The notes under the pieces were generated by a model. It was not told the DNA's origin and searched no databases. It saw only the letters and a list, made by a program, of their open reading frames with translations. From NCBI RefSeq assembly GCF_002234675.1, contig NC_019863.2, positions 2,222,609-2,286,608 of the forward strand: 64,000 nt of DNA, given 5' to 3'. Of this stretch, positions 25,515 to 38,500 are shown piece after piece; the stretch's first letter is position 1, and every line of letters begins with the position of its first letter. Source of the stretch: Oryzias latipes. Taxonomy: Eukaryota > Chordata > Actinopteri > Beloniformes > Adrianichthyidae. Position numbers and translations under genes: made by a program.

Positions 25515-25844
25515 TCCCTGATAAACCATCTTTGGACAGGGGAAAACATTTGGATGCATTTTCTGCTCAACACTTGCTTCAGAAAAGTGAGTAAAAAACA
25601 AAAATGGAGTGAAAGATATCAGAGATGGGAAGAACGGAGACATACATGACTTGAGAAAGTGCTAAGCTTGGACCGGGCTCAATTATTGTTGACAAAAAGC
25701 AAATGTTGGACATTGCAAATTTCCTGCCAATCTGGTTCTCTTTGACCCAAACGGGTTACAGCGGATGAGTTTGGTTCTGCTTTTTGGCAGAAGTTGGGGT
25801 ACATCCTGGACAGGTAGCCTGTTTGTCACAACATTCACATCTAG

Positions 25845-26010
25845 GTTCTATTTAGAGTCATCCATTAACCCACGAAGCATGTTTTTGAACTGTGGGGGTG
25901 GAACTGGAGAAAACTCCCACATGCACAAGGAGATTCCACCCGGGATTTGAACGAGGGCCATTTGCTGTGAGGCAAGCGTGCTAACCACTACACCACCATG
26001 CAGCTCAGCT
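25845..26010 (-). repeat. tRNA-derived dispersed repeat
   Basis: On the minus strand 26010-25930 reads like a tRNA head (tggtggtgtagtggttagca ... gttcaaatccc), giving A-box and B-box-like motifs. The flanking sequence (gagaaaactcccacatgcac) is the same family as 63000-63300. It is pseudo-tRNA, not a tRNA gene. Confidence 0.7.
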
Positions 26011-26499
26011 ATGAAAAAAATCATAATTAAATTGTGGTCTTCACCGTTTTTTTCTCTCATTGAAATGTTTTGATATAAATATTGATGGGACAGTATTGTG
26101 TCGATACTTTATGTGTAAATTGCATTTCATTGCTGTATTTTAAGTGCAGCTTGTGTTAATTTGTTGTTATTTATTTATTTCCTTGCTAACAGTCAAATGA
26201 GTGTGTTAAAAAAAATAGGAATAAAAAAAGAAAAGACTGTAAATGACAGACATTACAGTAGAGTAGAATTCACTCAGACTGCTTTTCCAGTTCTTGTTCA
26301 ATGGTGTGACACAAATTAGCCACGTGGTGGCGCCACTGCTCTAAATGGGATTACATTGTGTAATTTGACTTTAAAAGCACACGTGTGTGTGTGAGCGTTT
26401 GTGTGTCTGCGACGGCAATAGGAAATAAAAAAATAGTCTAACACAACAAAGATTCAAAAAGAGAATCTCGAGTTGCAAATTCGAAAAGTGAGGCCGCTT

Positions 26500-26781
26500 C
26501 TTTTCTTGGAATGACATATCCTTCCGCCAGCTGAGGAGGTCCCTGTGACGTAGCCGGTCGGGGGCGGAGCTTCGCCCTCAAGCAGGCTACCTGCTGATCG
26601 GGCGCTTCAGTCTGCGGCGCCGCAACAGCTGACACGTTTCGACGGAGCGGCCCGCTTTGGAACTTTATGTTCGGTTCCGTTGACCCGTCTCGCAGGTTTT
26701 AGAGGAGTTAGCGGAAGAGCTCGCGGAGGAATGCTCTTTGAGAGCACGTGCGTCCCGTCGTGAAGAGCGGAGAGCCTCAGC
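26500..26781 (+). promoter_or_regulatory. CpG-rich promoter and 5' UTR of nuak2
   Basis: GC and CpG content rise from about 26520 and stay high through coding exon 1 (to about 27040). No TATA box is evident close to the start codon. The transcription start cannot be fixed. Confidence 0.6.
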
Positions 26782-29700
26782 ATGGACGAGCCGATCTCCG
26801 CCGCCGGCCGGTCTCCGGCGTCTGCCGGGACAGTCCCACCGTCCCCGGGGAAGAAACAAGCCGTGAAGAGACACCACCACAAACATAACCTGAAGCACCG
26901 GTACGAGTTTCTGGAGACGCTGGGCAAAGGAACCTACGGAAAAGTCAAGAAAGCCAAGGAGAGATCGGGACGCCTGGTAAGGACTCGATCACCGGTGTGC
27001 AGCACCGGGTCACCGTCCGGTAACGGCCACCTGTCGTTAAAGACACCGGGCTATTTTTAGAAGACACACAATCTGCCACATCACAGTTTGAACAAACGAA
27101 TTAAAGGTTTGTCTGACAAATAGACCCAATAAAATGCGTGCTGAGTTCAATGAACGTCTTTTTGCCCGGATTTCTCGCTCTTTTTCTTGAACCTTTTCGC
27201 CTGTCTGCAGTCCAGAAAAAGCGGCGGTTTCAGATCTGACCGAGATTGGGCCGAATTTAGCATCACTTTACGGAAAACGTCATGAAGTTGCACAAACATT
27301 TGGAGATAAGCATCTCGTCTCGGGTCAAACAGGAAGTTTTGCATCAACAACTTTAATTTGGTGTGCACATGCGCAGAGGGAAAAGGGATTTATTTTTATT
27401 TGAACCCCTGATTTATACAATTTCACAGCAACAGTCTTAAACATCAAAATCAACCAAGAAAAGACAAAAAAAAATGACAACCTTAAATAAAACAAAAACT
27501 AGGAGTAGAAGGTATTCTTCTTGCATTTTTATCTTTCATAAATTTAAGTGCAGTAAAATGTATTCATAAATCTGCTTATGAAATAAATTAACAAGTAGTT
27601 TGATTAAAAAAATGTTTTTGTGATTTAAAATGTATTAAGTAGTAATACCCATTATTCCATTATTATGAGATTATTCCAAGAAGTATTTGCTTCTTTCCTA
27701 ATTTTGTATAACAGGAAATTATGAGCAACACCAACATTAGCTGTCTTCCCCAAAACTATTGACGATGCATTTATAAAATAAAATGTTATGGAGAAAAGTT
27801 GTCTGTATATTAAAGATACACTCCAATAAAAAAAGTGTTTTTTAACATGTTCTTTTATCACGTTGGAGGACGTATGTAAAGGAAATGAAGGTCAAAATTG
27901 CATCTCCGAGTATTTCTTTATTCAAATCGTTGTGAATCAGGAGCAGATGAAAAAATGCAGTTGGAAAAAGCATGCAATGAATCAGGGAAGTTGGGTAGTT
28001 TTTGCTCTCGGCGTCCCGGAAACGAACCTGTCGGGTAAAATCCTGTTCCACGTGACCCAAGAGAAAATGGAAAGTATATAAAACAGACCGGAGAGAGATG
28101 GCCTTGATAGAAACTAAATAGCCTTTAGAAAAAACCCCTGAAATCTTTCACTTTTAAACCTGAAATCTTCAGGAAGAGACTTCATAGAAGTTGATTATAG
28201 TCAAACCGGGACAAACTTTGAATGTGTTGCAGAACAACACTTTTAACACTTCCAAGTAAAGTTACTTTATTTTTTCCCGACAATATCAACAATTTACATC
28301 AAAATCTAAGACCCAACAGTCGCCATTTAAAGGAAGTTCGTTGATTGAAAGTGTTGTCTGGAACAGAAAGGAGGGAAAGTGGCTGTTGGAGCTGGGAATT
28401 CCCCCCGCGGAGCTGCATGAGGCATGCAGGCCTACAGGTTGGGTCATGCTCTGCCTTTTCTCCGTCACCCATGAGCACTGCTTTAACAAGACATGACTTA
28501 GAGTCTGAGACTGCCTCTGTGAACGCCCTGTTGTCCCAGCGGCTCTCAACGACACACAGAAACGCCGCAGACGTCCATGCACAGGTGCAGAGAAGGACGC
28601 AGGTGTGTGCTCCTTTGTCTGCATCAGCGTGGTGGGAGGGGCTCAGCGCCATGGCTGTGATTCTGCGTCAGTTTTGTGTTGTGTAGTGTGTTATTTTGTG
28701 TTGTGACCCTTCTGGGCCACGTACTCTTCGGTGATCTGACACCCCTCCTACACAGCCGTGTTGGTGGGGAACTTCTTAACTTGTGCTAAGTTTGGGAAAA
28801 ATCCTGCGGCGATGACCATTTAGGGGAGAGAAATCAATCACAAAAACCTGCATCTTAACAAATCCAATGTTGTTGTTTTTTTCACCTATTCAGCATAGAT
28901 GTCTAAAGAAAGTGATGAACAGCCTTGACTAATGTGTTACACGTTGCACACAGAGCTTCACTGTCACAGGTTTGGTTTCTGTTTTGGTCTAAAGTGTGTC
29001 AGTGTTTATGGACTCCTTAGAATCGGAAACTCTTATCTGTAAACAGCGTCTGGACTTGAGGAAAAAATAGTGACTTACGAAAGCTCATTGGCGGTGAAAG
29101 CTGGTGTGAATGGGCTCTTATCGTCAGGACATTTTTGGATAAGAAAAACCTCGTATGAGTCATGGATTTGTATTCTTTTTAAAATGTTTTTAACTAAATC
29201 TGCTCTTCTCATACAGGCCAGTGTTAGTATATTTACTATTTTGGGAAAAGCTAAAAGTAAATGTATAGTTTTTTAATCCTAAATACAGAAAACATCTTTT
29301 GTCACGGACATTTCTTGTGGGTATCTTCATGTTCTGCTGTCTGCGTTCAACCACACAGAGGAAAAGTAGGCTCAGCAGGATTTAGCCGGTCTGTAGTGTT
29401 TGACCATAGGAACAGGGTTATTTATCAAGAAAATCCATGAACCCCAAATATTTGCATAGAAAGTCAGTGTGAAATACTAACATTTTACCCTCTGGGTGGC
29501 GATTACGTCTGTCGACCGTAGGATACGAAGAGCACTTGCACTCAGGGAATCCCACACGGGTGTGAAATCCCCCTGACTGAGACCTGACCTGAACCTGTCT
29601 GGCAACAAACGCAGGAAACCTCGCCTCCCAGAACCAGGAAGTGGGTCTGTACGGTGTGACCACGGCACTGACCCCGGAGGAGGATACACGTCAGGCGTTG

Positions 29701-32700
29701 ACTCACTGCAGAAGACAAAAATGATACGGCTTCACTCATGTCCCCGTCTGTGTCCAAAGCCGTGAGGGCCTCAGACACACCAGGAAAGGAGGACGGCTCA
29801 CAGGCCGGGCCATCTGCCGCCTCATGACTCCCTCCGTCTCGGGGGAGACTGATGACGCACTCGGCGCACAGAGGAATCCCAGGCATCCAAGGTCCAGATA
29901 GACACCCACGGCTTAAAAACACAAGCCTTGGTGAATGTAGAGCAAGCGGCCGTTATCTAGGTTGACGTGTTCCTCTGTGGGCCTTGAAGAGTCTGTGGCA
30001 GACAATAGAGGGTTTTTTTTGTATTTTGAAGCTGGCATAGCTCGACCTGGAGTCCCCGCTGCCATGTTGGAAACAGAAAAGCAGTTTTCGCTCCAGCGCC
30101 CTTCACAGTTGGTCAGCGTTTAGAAAGACGGGCCTTTTTGTTCCATGGGGGCTTATTTGTAGATGTTTACAGCCTGTTGAGCTGAACACACAGGCTTAAA
30201 TTAGCATGTGTTTGTTTTTCTTCACCAAAATAAATGTCCAGTTTTCTGACTTTTGTTGAAACGCACCTCATCTGCAGCATAAACATGGCTGATATCAGAC
30301 TTCAGTGGTTTAGAGATTTGGTTTACCGGTAGGAAGCCCATTGAGACAGCAGTTGCTGTGATTTTGGGCTAAATAAATCAAATTGAATTGAATTAAAGAC
30401 CCAGTCCAAAGAAAATTGTGTTTTTAAAATGATTTTGGGGCATTTTTCTCATGGTGGAGGAAATGTATAAAGAAAATTAAGATCAAAGTTGCATTTCTGA
30501 GTATTTCTTCATTCAATTCGTTGTGAATTGAGGAGCAGACAAAAAAAAGGCTGTTTGAAAACGATTGGATTTGTGACAGAAAATACGATGGGCAGGCCTG
30601 GAGCTCCATTCTGATGCCTTCACTGTCAGACAAACAGATCCATGAACGTCTTTGTTTTCCTCGTCTGAGCTGGAATCTGGACGGCTGGATGGCTCTGCTA
30701 TGGCTGCCATTTTTGTTGCACTGCTAATGCTAGGTTTGGGGGGGGGGGGGGGGGGGGGCTGTAAGCTAGCAGGAGAGAGTGTAAGCAAAGGGATGATGGG
30801 AAAGAAGGTCAGACTTACTCCCCACCAAATGTCCCACCCACAATTCAGAGGCGAATTTCGAATGAACTCCTGCCGCTCTGCAGAAACTATGTCCCAGGAG
30901 GCTAAAACCAGCATAATCATAAATAAAAGAGCACTGGGAACACTTTGACAATAAATCAAAAGATGATCATATTTGGTTTTTAAGAATTCTTTCTGTTGTG
31001 CATTTTCCATAATGAATCCCAAAGAAGTCAATTATGTTTATAAATTGAATTTCCTTTGTGTCTCTCTCGTCTTTTGAAGGTTGCTGTGAAATCCATCAGG
31101 AAGGAAAAGATCAAAGATGAGCAGGATCTGGTCCACATCCGCAGAGAAATTGAGATCATGTCCTCCATGTGTCACCCGCACATCATCAGCATATATGAAG
31201 GTGCGTGTTCAGGAACGCTCGGGTCTCATGGTTTCATGGCTGGGCGTCACATCCTGCGTTGCGCGCCGGAACCTGATGCCCGCTAAAGGAAAACCATCTT
31301 CCTGTCACGGCCTGAGTGTGGTCACGCAGCTCTTTGTGCTGAAGATGGTGCTTGGTTACGTAAGCGCAGACACGCCGCTGAGCGCTGGGAGATAATGCGT
31401 GGCTTCATGTCCGCCAGCAGCGGCTCTCACGCTTGATGAGAAGGCCATTATCGGTGCTTCTGCATCACAGCTACACGATTATCAGCCAGCCGTGTTGTGA
31501 GATTTGCTTAGAAGGTTTGTGGAACAAACACTCAAATGGACGTTTTCTCTGCTTTTTTTTCCTTTCAGTGTTTGAAAACAAAGACAAAATAGTGATTGTG
31601 ATGGAGTACGCCAGCCGAGGAGATCTGTACGACTACATTTGTGAAAAGAGGAGACTCTCTGAACGAGAGGCCCGGCATTTCTTCAGGCAGATCGTTTCCG
31701 CTGTTCACTACTGCCATCAGGTGAGGAGGGGGTTCCTGGTTGGCATCTGGACGCACCGCCCCCACATGCACATACATACACGCACACAGGCACCTCACAT
31801 GCACATACATACACGCACACGGGCGTGCATACAGGGCCCGCCATGCTGCTGCCATGAGGGGCGGAGCTTGTAACCAACCGTCTATGGGGGGCTGCAGGAG
31901 GAGCGAAAGGCCAACCGGACTCGGCGCACGCATGGTCTCACAGTTTAATGAGGGTGTGAAGGAACAGACCCCCCCTCCCCACAGGACACACAAACACACA
32001 ACAGCCAGTTGTTCTTCAGACCTAAGCTGCAGCATGGCTGTTCAGCACTTTTTGCAGCATTCCAACTGTTTGCTCGAGCATATTTGCTGAGTGAATGGCC
32101 CTGTGCATCTACCATCTGTGGTGTTTCACTTTTATGGATGGCTAAAGTCTTTTCTGGTGTTTTGTTCATTTGTTCACCTCATTTTATCGCTTTTCTACTC
32201 TGCTTTCTTTTCGATTCCAACTCCTGACCAAAAGAGCAAAACCAACAAGAATTTTTTTTTTAAGACACGGCCGACTTTAATTCTTGAGAAAAGTCATTGC
32301 AAACTCGTTTGAGGCCAAGAAATGCCCCCCTGCAGCGCAGAGGACAATGAAGCATAACTGACGTTGACATTTGCAAAGAATGTGCCCTCGCTCTGTTAAA
32401 AACTAATCCTGTCTGGTAGCTTCCTGAAACCAACGTTTAGAGCTCCAGGAGAGGGAAATGTATGCAACTTAAGGCCAATCTCCTTATTTTTTCTTTCTAG
32501 AATGGAATAGTGCACAGAGATCTGAAACTGGAGAATATTTTGCTAGACGACAGGGGAAATGTAAAGGTAAGCACAATGATTTTCTGTTTTTATAGAGCAT
32601 CCTCTGTGGGAAACAAAACAAAAACTACGTTTTAATGATTGAAAAAGTGAAATAGTCTTTTCTGTCTGAGAGTGACATGTTGGAAACGTTTGCTCCCTTG

Positions 32701-34099
32701 TCTTGAGCAGATTGCAGACTTCGGCCTGTCAAACCTCTTCTACGGCGACGAGTTTCTACAGACGTTTTGCGGGAGCCCTCTGTATGCCTCCCCAGAGATC
32801 GTCAACGGACGGCCATACCGCGGCCCAGAGGTGGACACCTGGTCGCTCGGCGTGCTTCTGTACACATTGGTTCATGGAAATATGCCTTTTGATGGAAACA
32901 ACCACAAAACTCTGGTCCAGCAGATCAGCACTGGAAACTATCGCAAACCTAACAACCCCTCTGGTGAGTTTTAGGGTTGGAAACGTACAACTTGCACGCA
33001 CGGCCAAAGTTAAACACAACATTAACCCGGTTTTCTGCTGTCTGTTCCGTCAGATGCCTGCGGACTCATCCGTTGGATGTTAATGGTGAACCCTGAGCGC
33101 AGAGCCACAATAGAAGAAATTGCTGGGCATTGGTGGCTCAACTGGGGCTACCAGCAGCCATTACTGTGTGAAACAAAGAACGGTGTGGTTGATCAGAGCG
33201 TCACGCCGCCACCTCCACCAACAACACATTCCACAGGCCTGACTAGTGTTGCTACGTGGCTGCGACGCACTTCTCGACCTTTACTGGAGAATGGTTCCAA
33301 AATGCGCTGTCTGCTCCGCTCGCAGGCTGGCGGCGGGGATGTGGTCCGACAGAGATCCCTGCGAAGGTCTCGTAAGGAGAATAACGTCTCCCAGACGGTG
33401 CACGATGGAAACACAGACTCCAGGCCCTACAAGGGCATCCTAAAGAGACGAAACAGCATCAAACAGAAGGCAGGGAGTGAAAGCACCGCTGCTTCAGTGG
33501 AACCTCAGAGCACTTCGGGTGCCTCTGCTCAGGGTCACGGCCCTTCAACAGCATTGTTGCCCCGTAAAGGCATCCTAAAGAAGTCCGCAGAGCAGGAGTC
33601 GGGGTACTACTCCTCTTCTCCTGAAAGCAGTGATTCTGGCGTGTTACTACAAACTAAACAGTGTCCTTCCGCACCAACTCACAGAAAGGGCATCCTGAAG
33701 CGTAATGGGAAGTTCTCTTCTGGTGGCTTCCAAGAGTTTGGCTCTCTAGATCAATTGGCGGCCTCTTTACCCCGACGAGGCCCAAGGTCCCGACCAAGCA
33801 TGGCCATTAGTGACGACAGTATTCTGTCTTCTGAGTCCTTCGACCAGCTCGATCTACCCGACCCGGTGGGGCCCTCCATGGAAATGAACAGATCAGCCAA
33901 GGCGGGCATGAGGGGCTGCGTCTCTGCAGACAACCTGCTGGACATAGCTGACAGTGGGATTGTTGCCGACGGCTTGATGAGGCCGTGGAACTGCTACGAA
34001 TCTGGAGTGGCTGACAGTGCCTTTTCTATCACTGACTGTGATAATGTCACAGAGGCTTACAAACAGGCCATGGTCATACGGGGACCTGCAGCCAGCTGA
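26782..34099 (+). CDS. nuak2: nuak2, NUAK family SNF1-like kinase 2 (complete)
   Basis: Six exons join in frame to 610 aa: 26782-26976, 31080-31200, 31569-31720, 32501-32566, 32711-32963 and 33054-34099. All introns are GT-AG. NUAK2 is an AMPK-related kinase activated by LKB1; it acts on actomyosin through MYPT1-PP1. Visible kinase landmarks are the glycine loop GKGTYG (48-53), VAVK with Lys69, HRD (161-163), DFG (181-183) and activation-loop Thr196 in LQTFCGSP, the LKB1 site. The domain ends near HWWLNWGY (288-295). The tail has three GILK motifs (about 390, 435, 475), PP1-beta-binding sites in this family, and ESGYYS (444-449), the phosphodegron-like motif known from NUAK1. The N-terminal [14 protein letters not shown] and [11 protein letters not shown] favour NUAK2 over NUAK1. 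Human NUAK2 is about 628 aa, so length is normal. Nothing is broken. Confidence 0.96.
27812..28005 (+). mobile_element. Fragment of the AAAGACCC/GGAGTGGGTCTT TIR family
   Basis: It starts at 'actccaataaaaaaagtg' and contains 'gagtatttctttattcaaat' and 'gtgaatcaggagcagatga', the left part of the family seen at 30394-30975. It is truncated on the right and lies in nuak2 intron 1. Confidence 0.6.
30394..30975 (+). mobile_element. TIR element copy in nuak2 intron 1
   Basis: It begins 'aaagacccagtccaaagaaa' and shares 'gatccatgaacg', 'ctcgtctgagctggaatctg' and 'gctctgcagaaactatgtcc' with the copy at 62040-62580. A G-run of about 18 lies near 30738. No transposase is visible. It ends about 100 bp before exon 2. 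Confidence 0.7.
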
Positions 34100-34570
34100 A
34101 GGACAGCCGACGTCAAAGCCGGACTTTTATTAAGACCAAAAACGGGTCATAGCGAATCCGGAAATGCTCGTTCTTTGTGTCACTTTGGAAAACCTAAGGA
34201 AGTGCATAACACCAAAACAAAGGGAGTTCCAGTTAAACATCTGAATGTGTTTTAATGACTGTTTAGGGAGAAAACCCTTTAATTTCATTTTCAGTTTGAG
34301 AGTTTCTTCCCTGGTGTGTACTTACTTAATCATTTCCTCTAAGCACAGGCCATCAGGAAAACCATTGGAAAGTGGCTCTTCCTGTATTTTCTCTCAGCCG
34401 TTTTTACTTAGATTTGGGGAGTTTGGGGAATTTTATAAACCAAAGGGGGAACTTTGTGAAAGTGCCATGTTGATGTATGTTTGTAACTGGAACCTCAGCT
34501 CTTGAAGAGCTTTCACTTAATTTATTTCCTGAAATGACTTGCTTTCATTATGGATAATGACTTGAATTAT

Positions 34571-34576
34571 AATAAA
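34571..34576 (+). terminator. Polyadenylation signal of nuak2 (AATAAA)
   Basis: A canonical AATAAA lies 472 bp past the stop codon, the first clear one on the plus strand in the 3' UTR. Confidence 0.6.
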
Positions 34577-34599
34577 TCGTGACTCATGACAGACTGGAC

Positions 34600-35590
34600 A
34601 AGTCCAACCGGCTTTTGCTTCCAGGCCTACGCCGATTACAAAAGCGCACCACCTCAGGCCATCTGCTCTGTTTTCAGGTAGCAGGTTTAGAAAGAAAAAG
34701 GGTGGTGCTTAGGAGTGTCATTCTTGGGGAAACTGAAACAGGTCTGTTTATTTACAGTAGTTTGTTTTTGAAATTACTGAGTTTTGAGCCTGAATCATGA
34801 GGTCCAGATGATTGATTGATTATATGACCCAAGTGATTCAACCTTCCGTGTAACTGTCAATGTCGGAAAGCAAGGGAAGTGCAGACGATCAGTATAATTG
34901 ACCAGATCCTGACATAACGCTGAATTCATGTTTGACAAACTACAGTGAGTCAGTGTGTTGAACTGACCTTTCAAAGCTGTTGAAATTAAACTGCTGAAAA
35001 TTCTGTTTAGAAAAGATACATCAGGAACAGTTTTTGTACATTTAATCAGGAAATCACTTGCAATCATTTATCTTTTTTCCAAAAGAAACAATGAAATGCA
35101 GATTTAGGCTCATTCTTTGTAGTCAAAGAAGGAAAAACGTACAACTGCGACAAACGTACATATCGTTGAAGTCATTTAATGTTTCATGTATTTGGCATGG
35201 CACCAATCCTTTACAATCTTAAACTCCTGACAGAAGTTGGTTCAGTTCGGCGCCTGTTTGTCACTGTTACTGGCTTGTCTTTAACAGTTGGGACTAAGAT
35301 GAGCAAACCAATAAAGACAAAAACGAAAAATCAATGGCTTCCTAATGTGTGTGTCATACATAAACTTGTTGTTTACCAGGATTGGTTTGTCATCAGTACC
35401 AATAGTAATGGAGTAAACTACCAGAAGATATAGTTGAACTGAAAATGGAGCAAATTGCAAACAGGTCAGTGTAGTTTACAGAAGTTAATGATTACAACCA
35501 AACTTGGTACGAGAAAAAAAAATCAATCTTGCAGCAACACTACAGATTTAAAAAAATAAATAAAAAGAAAGTTCATCATCATCACATTTA
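34600..35590. other. Convergent spacer between nuak2 and the cyclin gene, nothing recognised
   Basis: AT-rich sequence likely holding the 3' UTRs of both convergent genes. I see no extra gene. Confidence 0.5.
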
Positions 35591-35597
35591 ATAAAGA

Positions 35598-38500
35598 TCA
35601 TTTTTTGGGTTTCCCGCCTTCAGACATTTCATTTCCTTCAACCCTCTGGGTTAGGTTCTCTAATGAGGGGCAGTTGGTGTCCTTGGCATCAGCAGAGATG
35701 CACCTGAACCCTGAACTGTTTGTGTTTGACCTGCCAACACCACCCTGGAAACACGGAGGCAGGCTGACGTCCAACACGCTGGCCAGCAGTTTATGGCAGC
35801 CCATAACCGAGCTCTGTTCAGAGCAAACAACAGAATCCATCAGCAGAGACATGGACAACTGCTTCAACGTGAGAGAAAAAAAAGCATGCATTTTTAAAGT
35901 TACTGTTAATTCTGAGACCGATCAAATAAATGAAAGACATAAGAGAAGGCCCTAAAAACTGACGTGTCAATGTTGAGAGGCCAAAGTCACAGCGATAACT
36001 GAAAATGTTAGTCAAACATTAAACTCACCAAATCTGCCGCCAACAGGTCGGACAAAAGCTTCATCACAGAATCTGGAGAGTTGCCGGCTGCCAATGTTTG
36101 CACAGCGGCGGTGACACAAGCGCACGCAAGAGTGGAGGGCAAGAAGGCCGAGAACCTGCAGTCTAAGGAAACAAAACCCTTCTTCACAATAAACATCTAG
36201 TGAAGGAAAAGGAAAGAGGAGAAGCAGCATTTCCCAAAAACGGAAAATCTGATATCCTCATTGTTTCTAGCAGGAAAAGGGACACTTGATCCTCATTTCA
36301 AGGCTTTGTTCAAACTCTTTGGGCAAAGATCTGTCTTGAGTTTTTGGCTGCAATGTGATAAGAGCACTGACGTTGTGGTGGTGACCTGTTGCTGCTGGCA
36401 TCATCACAGAGATTCGTGTGAAATGAGCCCGATGAATCGCCTAACAGGGGTTTTTTCACAGAAAACAATGGAGGATTACACAAACTAAGCTCTCTGTCTC
36501 CAAAATGAACTGCTGACACATCACAGTGACGGCCGCTGTGAGCCAACACCTCATTTGCTTAGAAAGTCATCTAATTTCACTGTTAAATTCAATGATCATC
36601 CATAGATACAGACATCATTCAACACTTTTTCCTGCAATAAATGGAGATTTGTCTTCAACTTACCCATGGCTGCCAGGGCAATGTAGGAGTGAACATGTCT
36701 GCGCATGTTCTGAATGTTGAGGGGGTGAACAAAGGGGAGAGCTTGAAGAATTGGCTCCAAAAAGTCCGAAGGAACCACGGAGGCCAGACACCACCCTAAC
36801 CTGGACACCACCATCACCTCCCACTGCTGCAACACACACATTCCTCTTCAGATAATCCAGCCACAGAAGCAGGAATTCAACCCCCACGCTGCAGTATCTG
36901 TGAAGGAGCTGAACCTTATTAGGAAGGTCTGTGTGGGAACACAAATAATAATACAGATAAGTGGAATTCCAAAACTCTCACAATAAGATGATCCAGCAGT
37001 CAACAAAAACCATTTGGGGCAGTTTATGTTCACACTGCCATTTTGAGAGGGGACCAAACTGCCTGCTAACTGTCCACAGCTGCTTGTTTTAGGGTCTAGA
37101 CTCCAAATTCATCTGGGTGCTATTAGTCCTGGTGGGAAGTGAACATGTCCAGCTGCGTCTCTACTTGTTTACATATGCAAATATACTGAAACTTCCAAAG
37201 GTTGAGGTTAGGATTATGAGGACAGCTCGCTTCCCTTTTTCCAAAAACAATATTGGTCTAACAGGTTACTGCAGACTTTTGCAATAGTTTCAGCCACCAA
37301 CCACCCTCTAATCAAATATGAAAAGCAACCACAATGAAGAAGCCAAGACGGATCCACATGTTTCACAAGCATGGACCAGACCAGCCCCCTACTGGCGGAA
37401 AGGCACAATTACCTTTATCAACATAGCTATCAAATTAGGATGTTTTATGTTTTAGTAAATGCAAAAGAAAAATCTTCCAAGTTTAGAAAAGCATGCTAGT
37501 TGATTGAGTTTTATTAATTATGATTGTTATAAACCAATTCAATCCAGATAATTCCAATAAAGCCAAAAAACTCTGATTGGCCTAATTGTTTTGATTCCCT
37601 GTATCGTCAAGAAAAAGTGACAGAGAAGAGGAAACATCCCCATTTTAGGAAGAAATCTTCAGCAGAAAAAAAACTCTCCGGTGTCAGGACAACAAATAGA
37701 CGAAAACAAAAAATGCCAGGACATCTGCAGGACATTTAGGTTAGTACCTGCAACAATGAGAGGAGTAGACTAACAAACAAAAACTAACTGGAACATCTCC
37801 TTTAGGATCAGTAAAGTAGTGTTATGGACAGTACAAGGTCAGAAAGGACACTAAAACAAAGTCACAGAACATCTGCCATCGATAAATGTCTACTTCGTGG
37901 CACTTCAGGGAGCACTTTGTTTTTTTATTCAAACACTTTTTAACCACAAAATACCTAAACTTCTTCAAAATAAAGATTATTTTTTTTTGGTCAAGCCGGT
38001 CTTTTTCGTCCTAAATCCCAAATAAAAACTTTGGACATTTTATGGGGGCAGTTGTCAAATACCAACATTCTGACAACCTGAACATTGGAATCATGATTAG
38101 TTGATTGAAATCATGATTAGTTGATCTTTATGACACTGTGGTGGCCTCAGTGGTCCTTTATGGAGTTGTATACTGGGTGGGGGGCAGTACAGACAGAGAC
38201 ATGAGGAGGCTTTACAAGCTGGTTAAGAAGGTCAGGTCTGTCCTGGGCTGGACATTACAGGTGGCGGAGTGCTACCGCAGGTCATTCCTCCCCACAACCA
38301 TCAGACTGTACAACACCGTGCTGAAGAAACACACTATGGACCAACGGGTGTTTTTCATACAATCATCTATTGACTTATTGTTGCAGTTTTTATTTTCAGT
38401 AATTTTTTTGTTCTTACAACGGTTGTTTTTGTGTGTACTTTTACTTATCTATTTACTTTGTCTAATTTTAATTTTACCTTGTCGTGCAGGTTGCAGATGT

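Noticed and set aside
25845-26010. tRNA gene on the minus strand
   Set aside because: Box A and B-like motifs are present, but stems do not pair convincingly and the sequence continues into a repeat body shared with 63000-63300.
29418-29922. Open frames on the minus strand in nuak2 intron 1
   Set aside because: Mutually overlapping frames, no conserved motif and no splice partners that I could identify.
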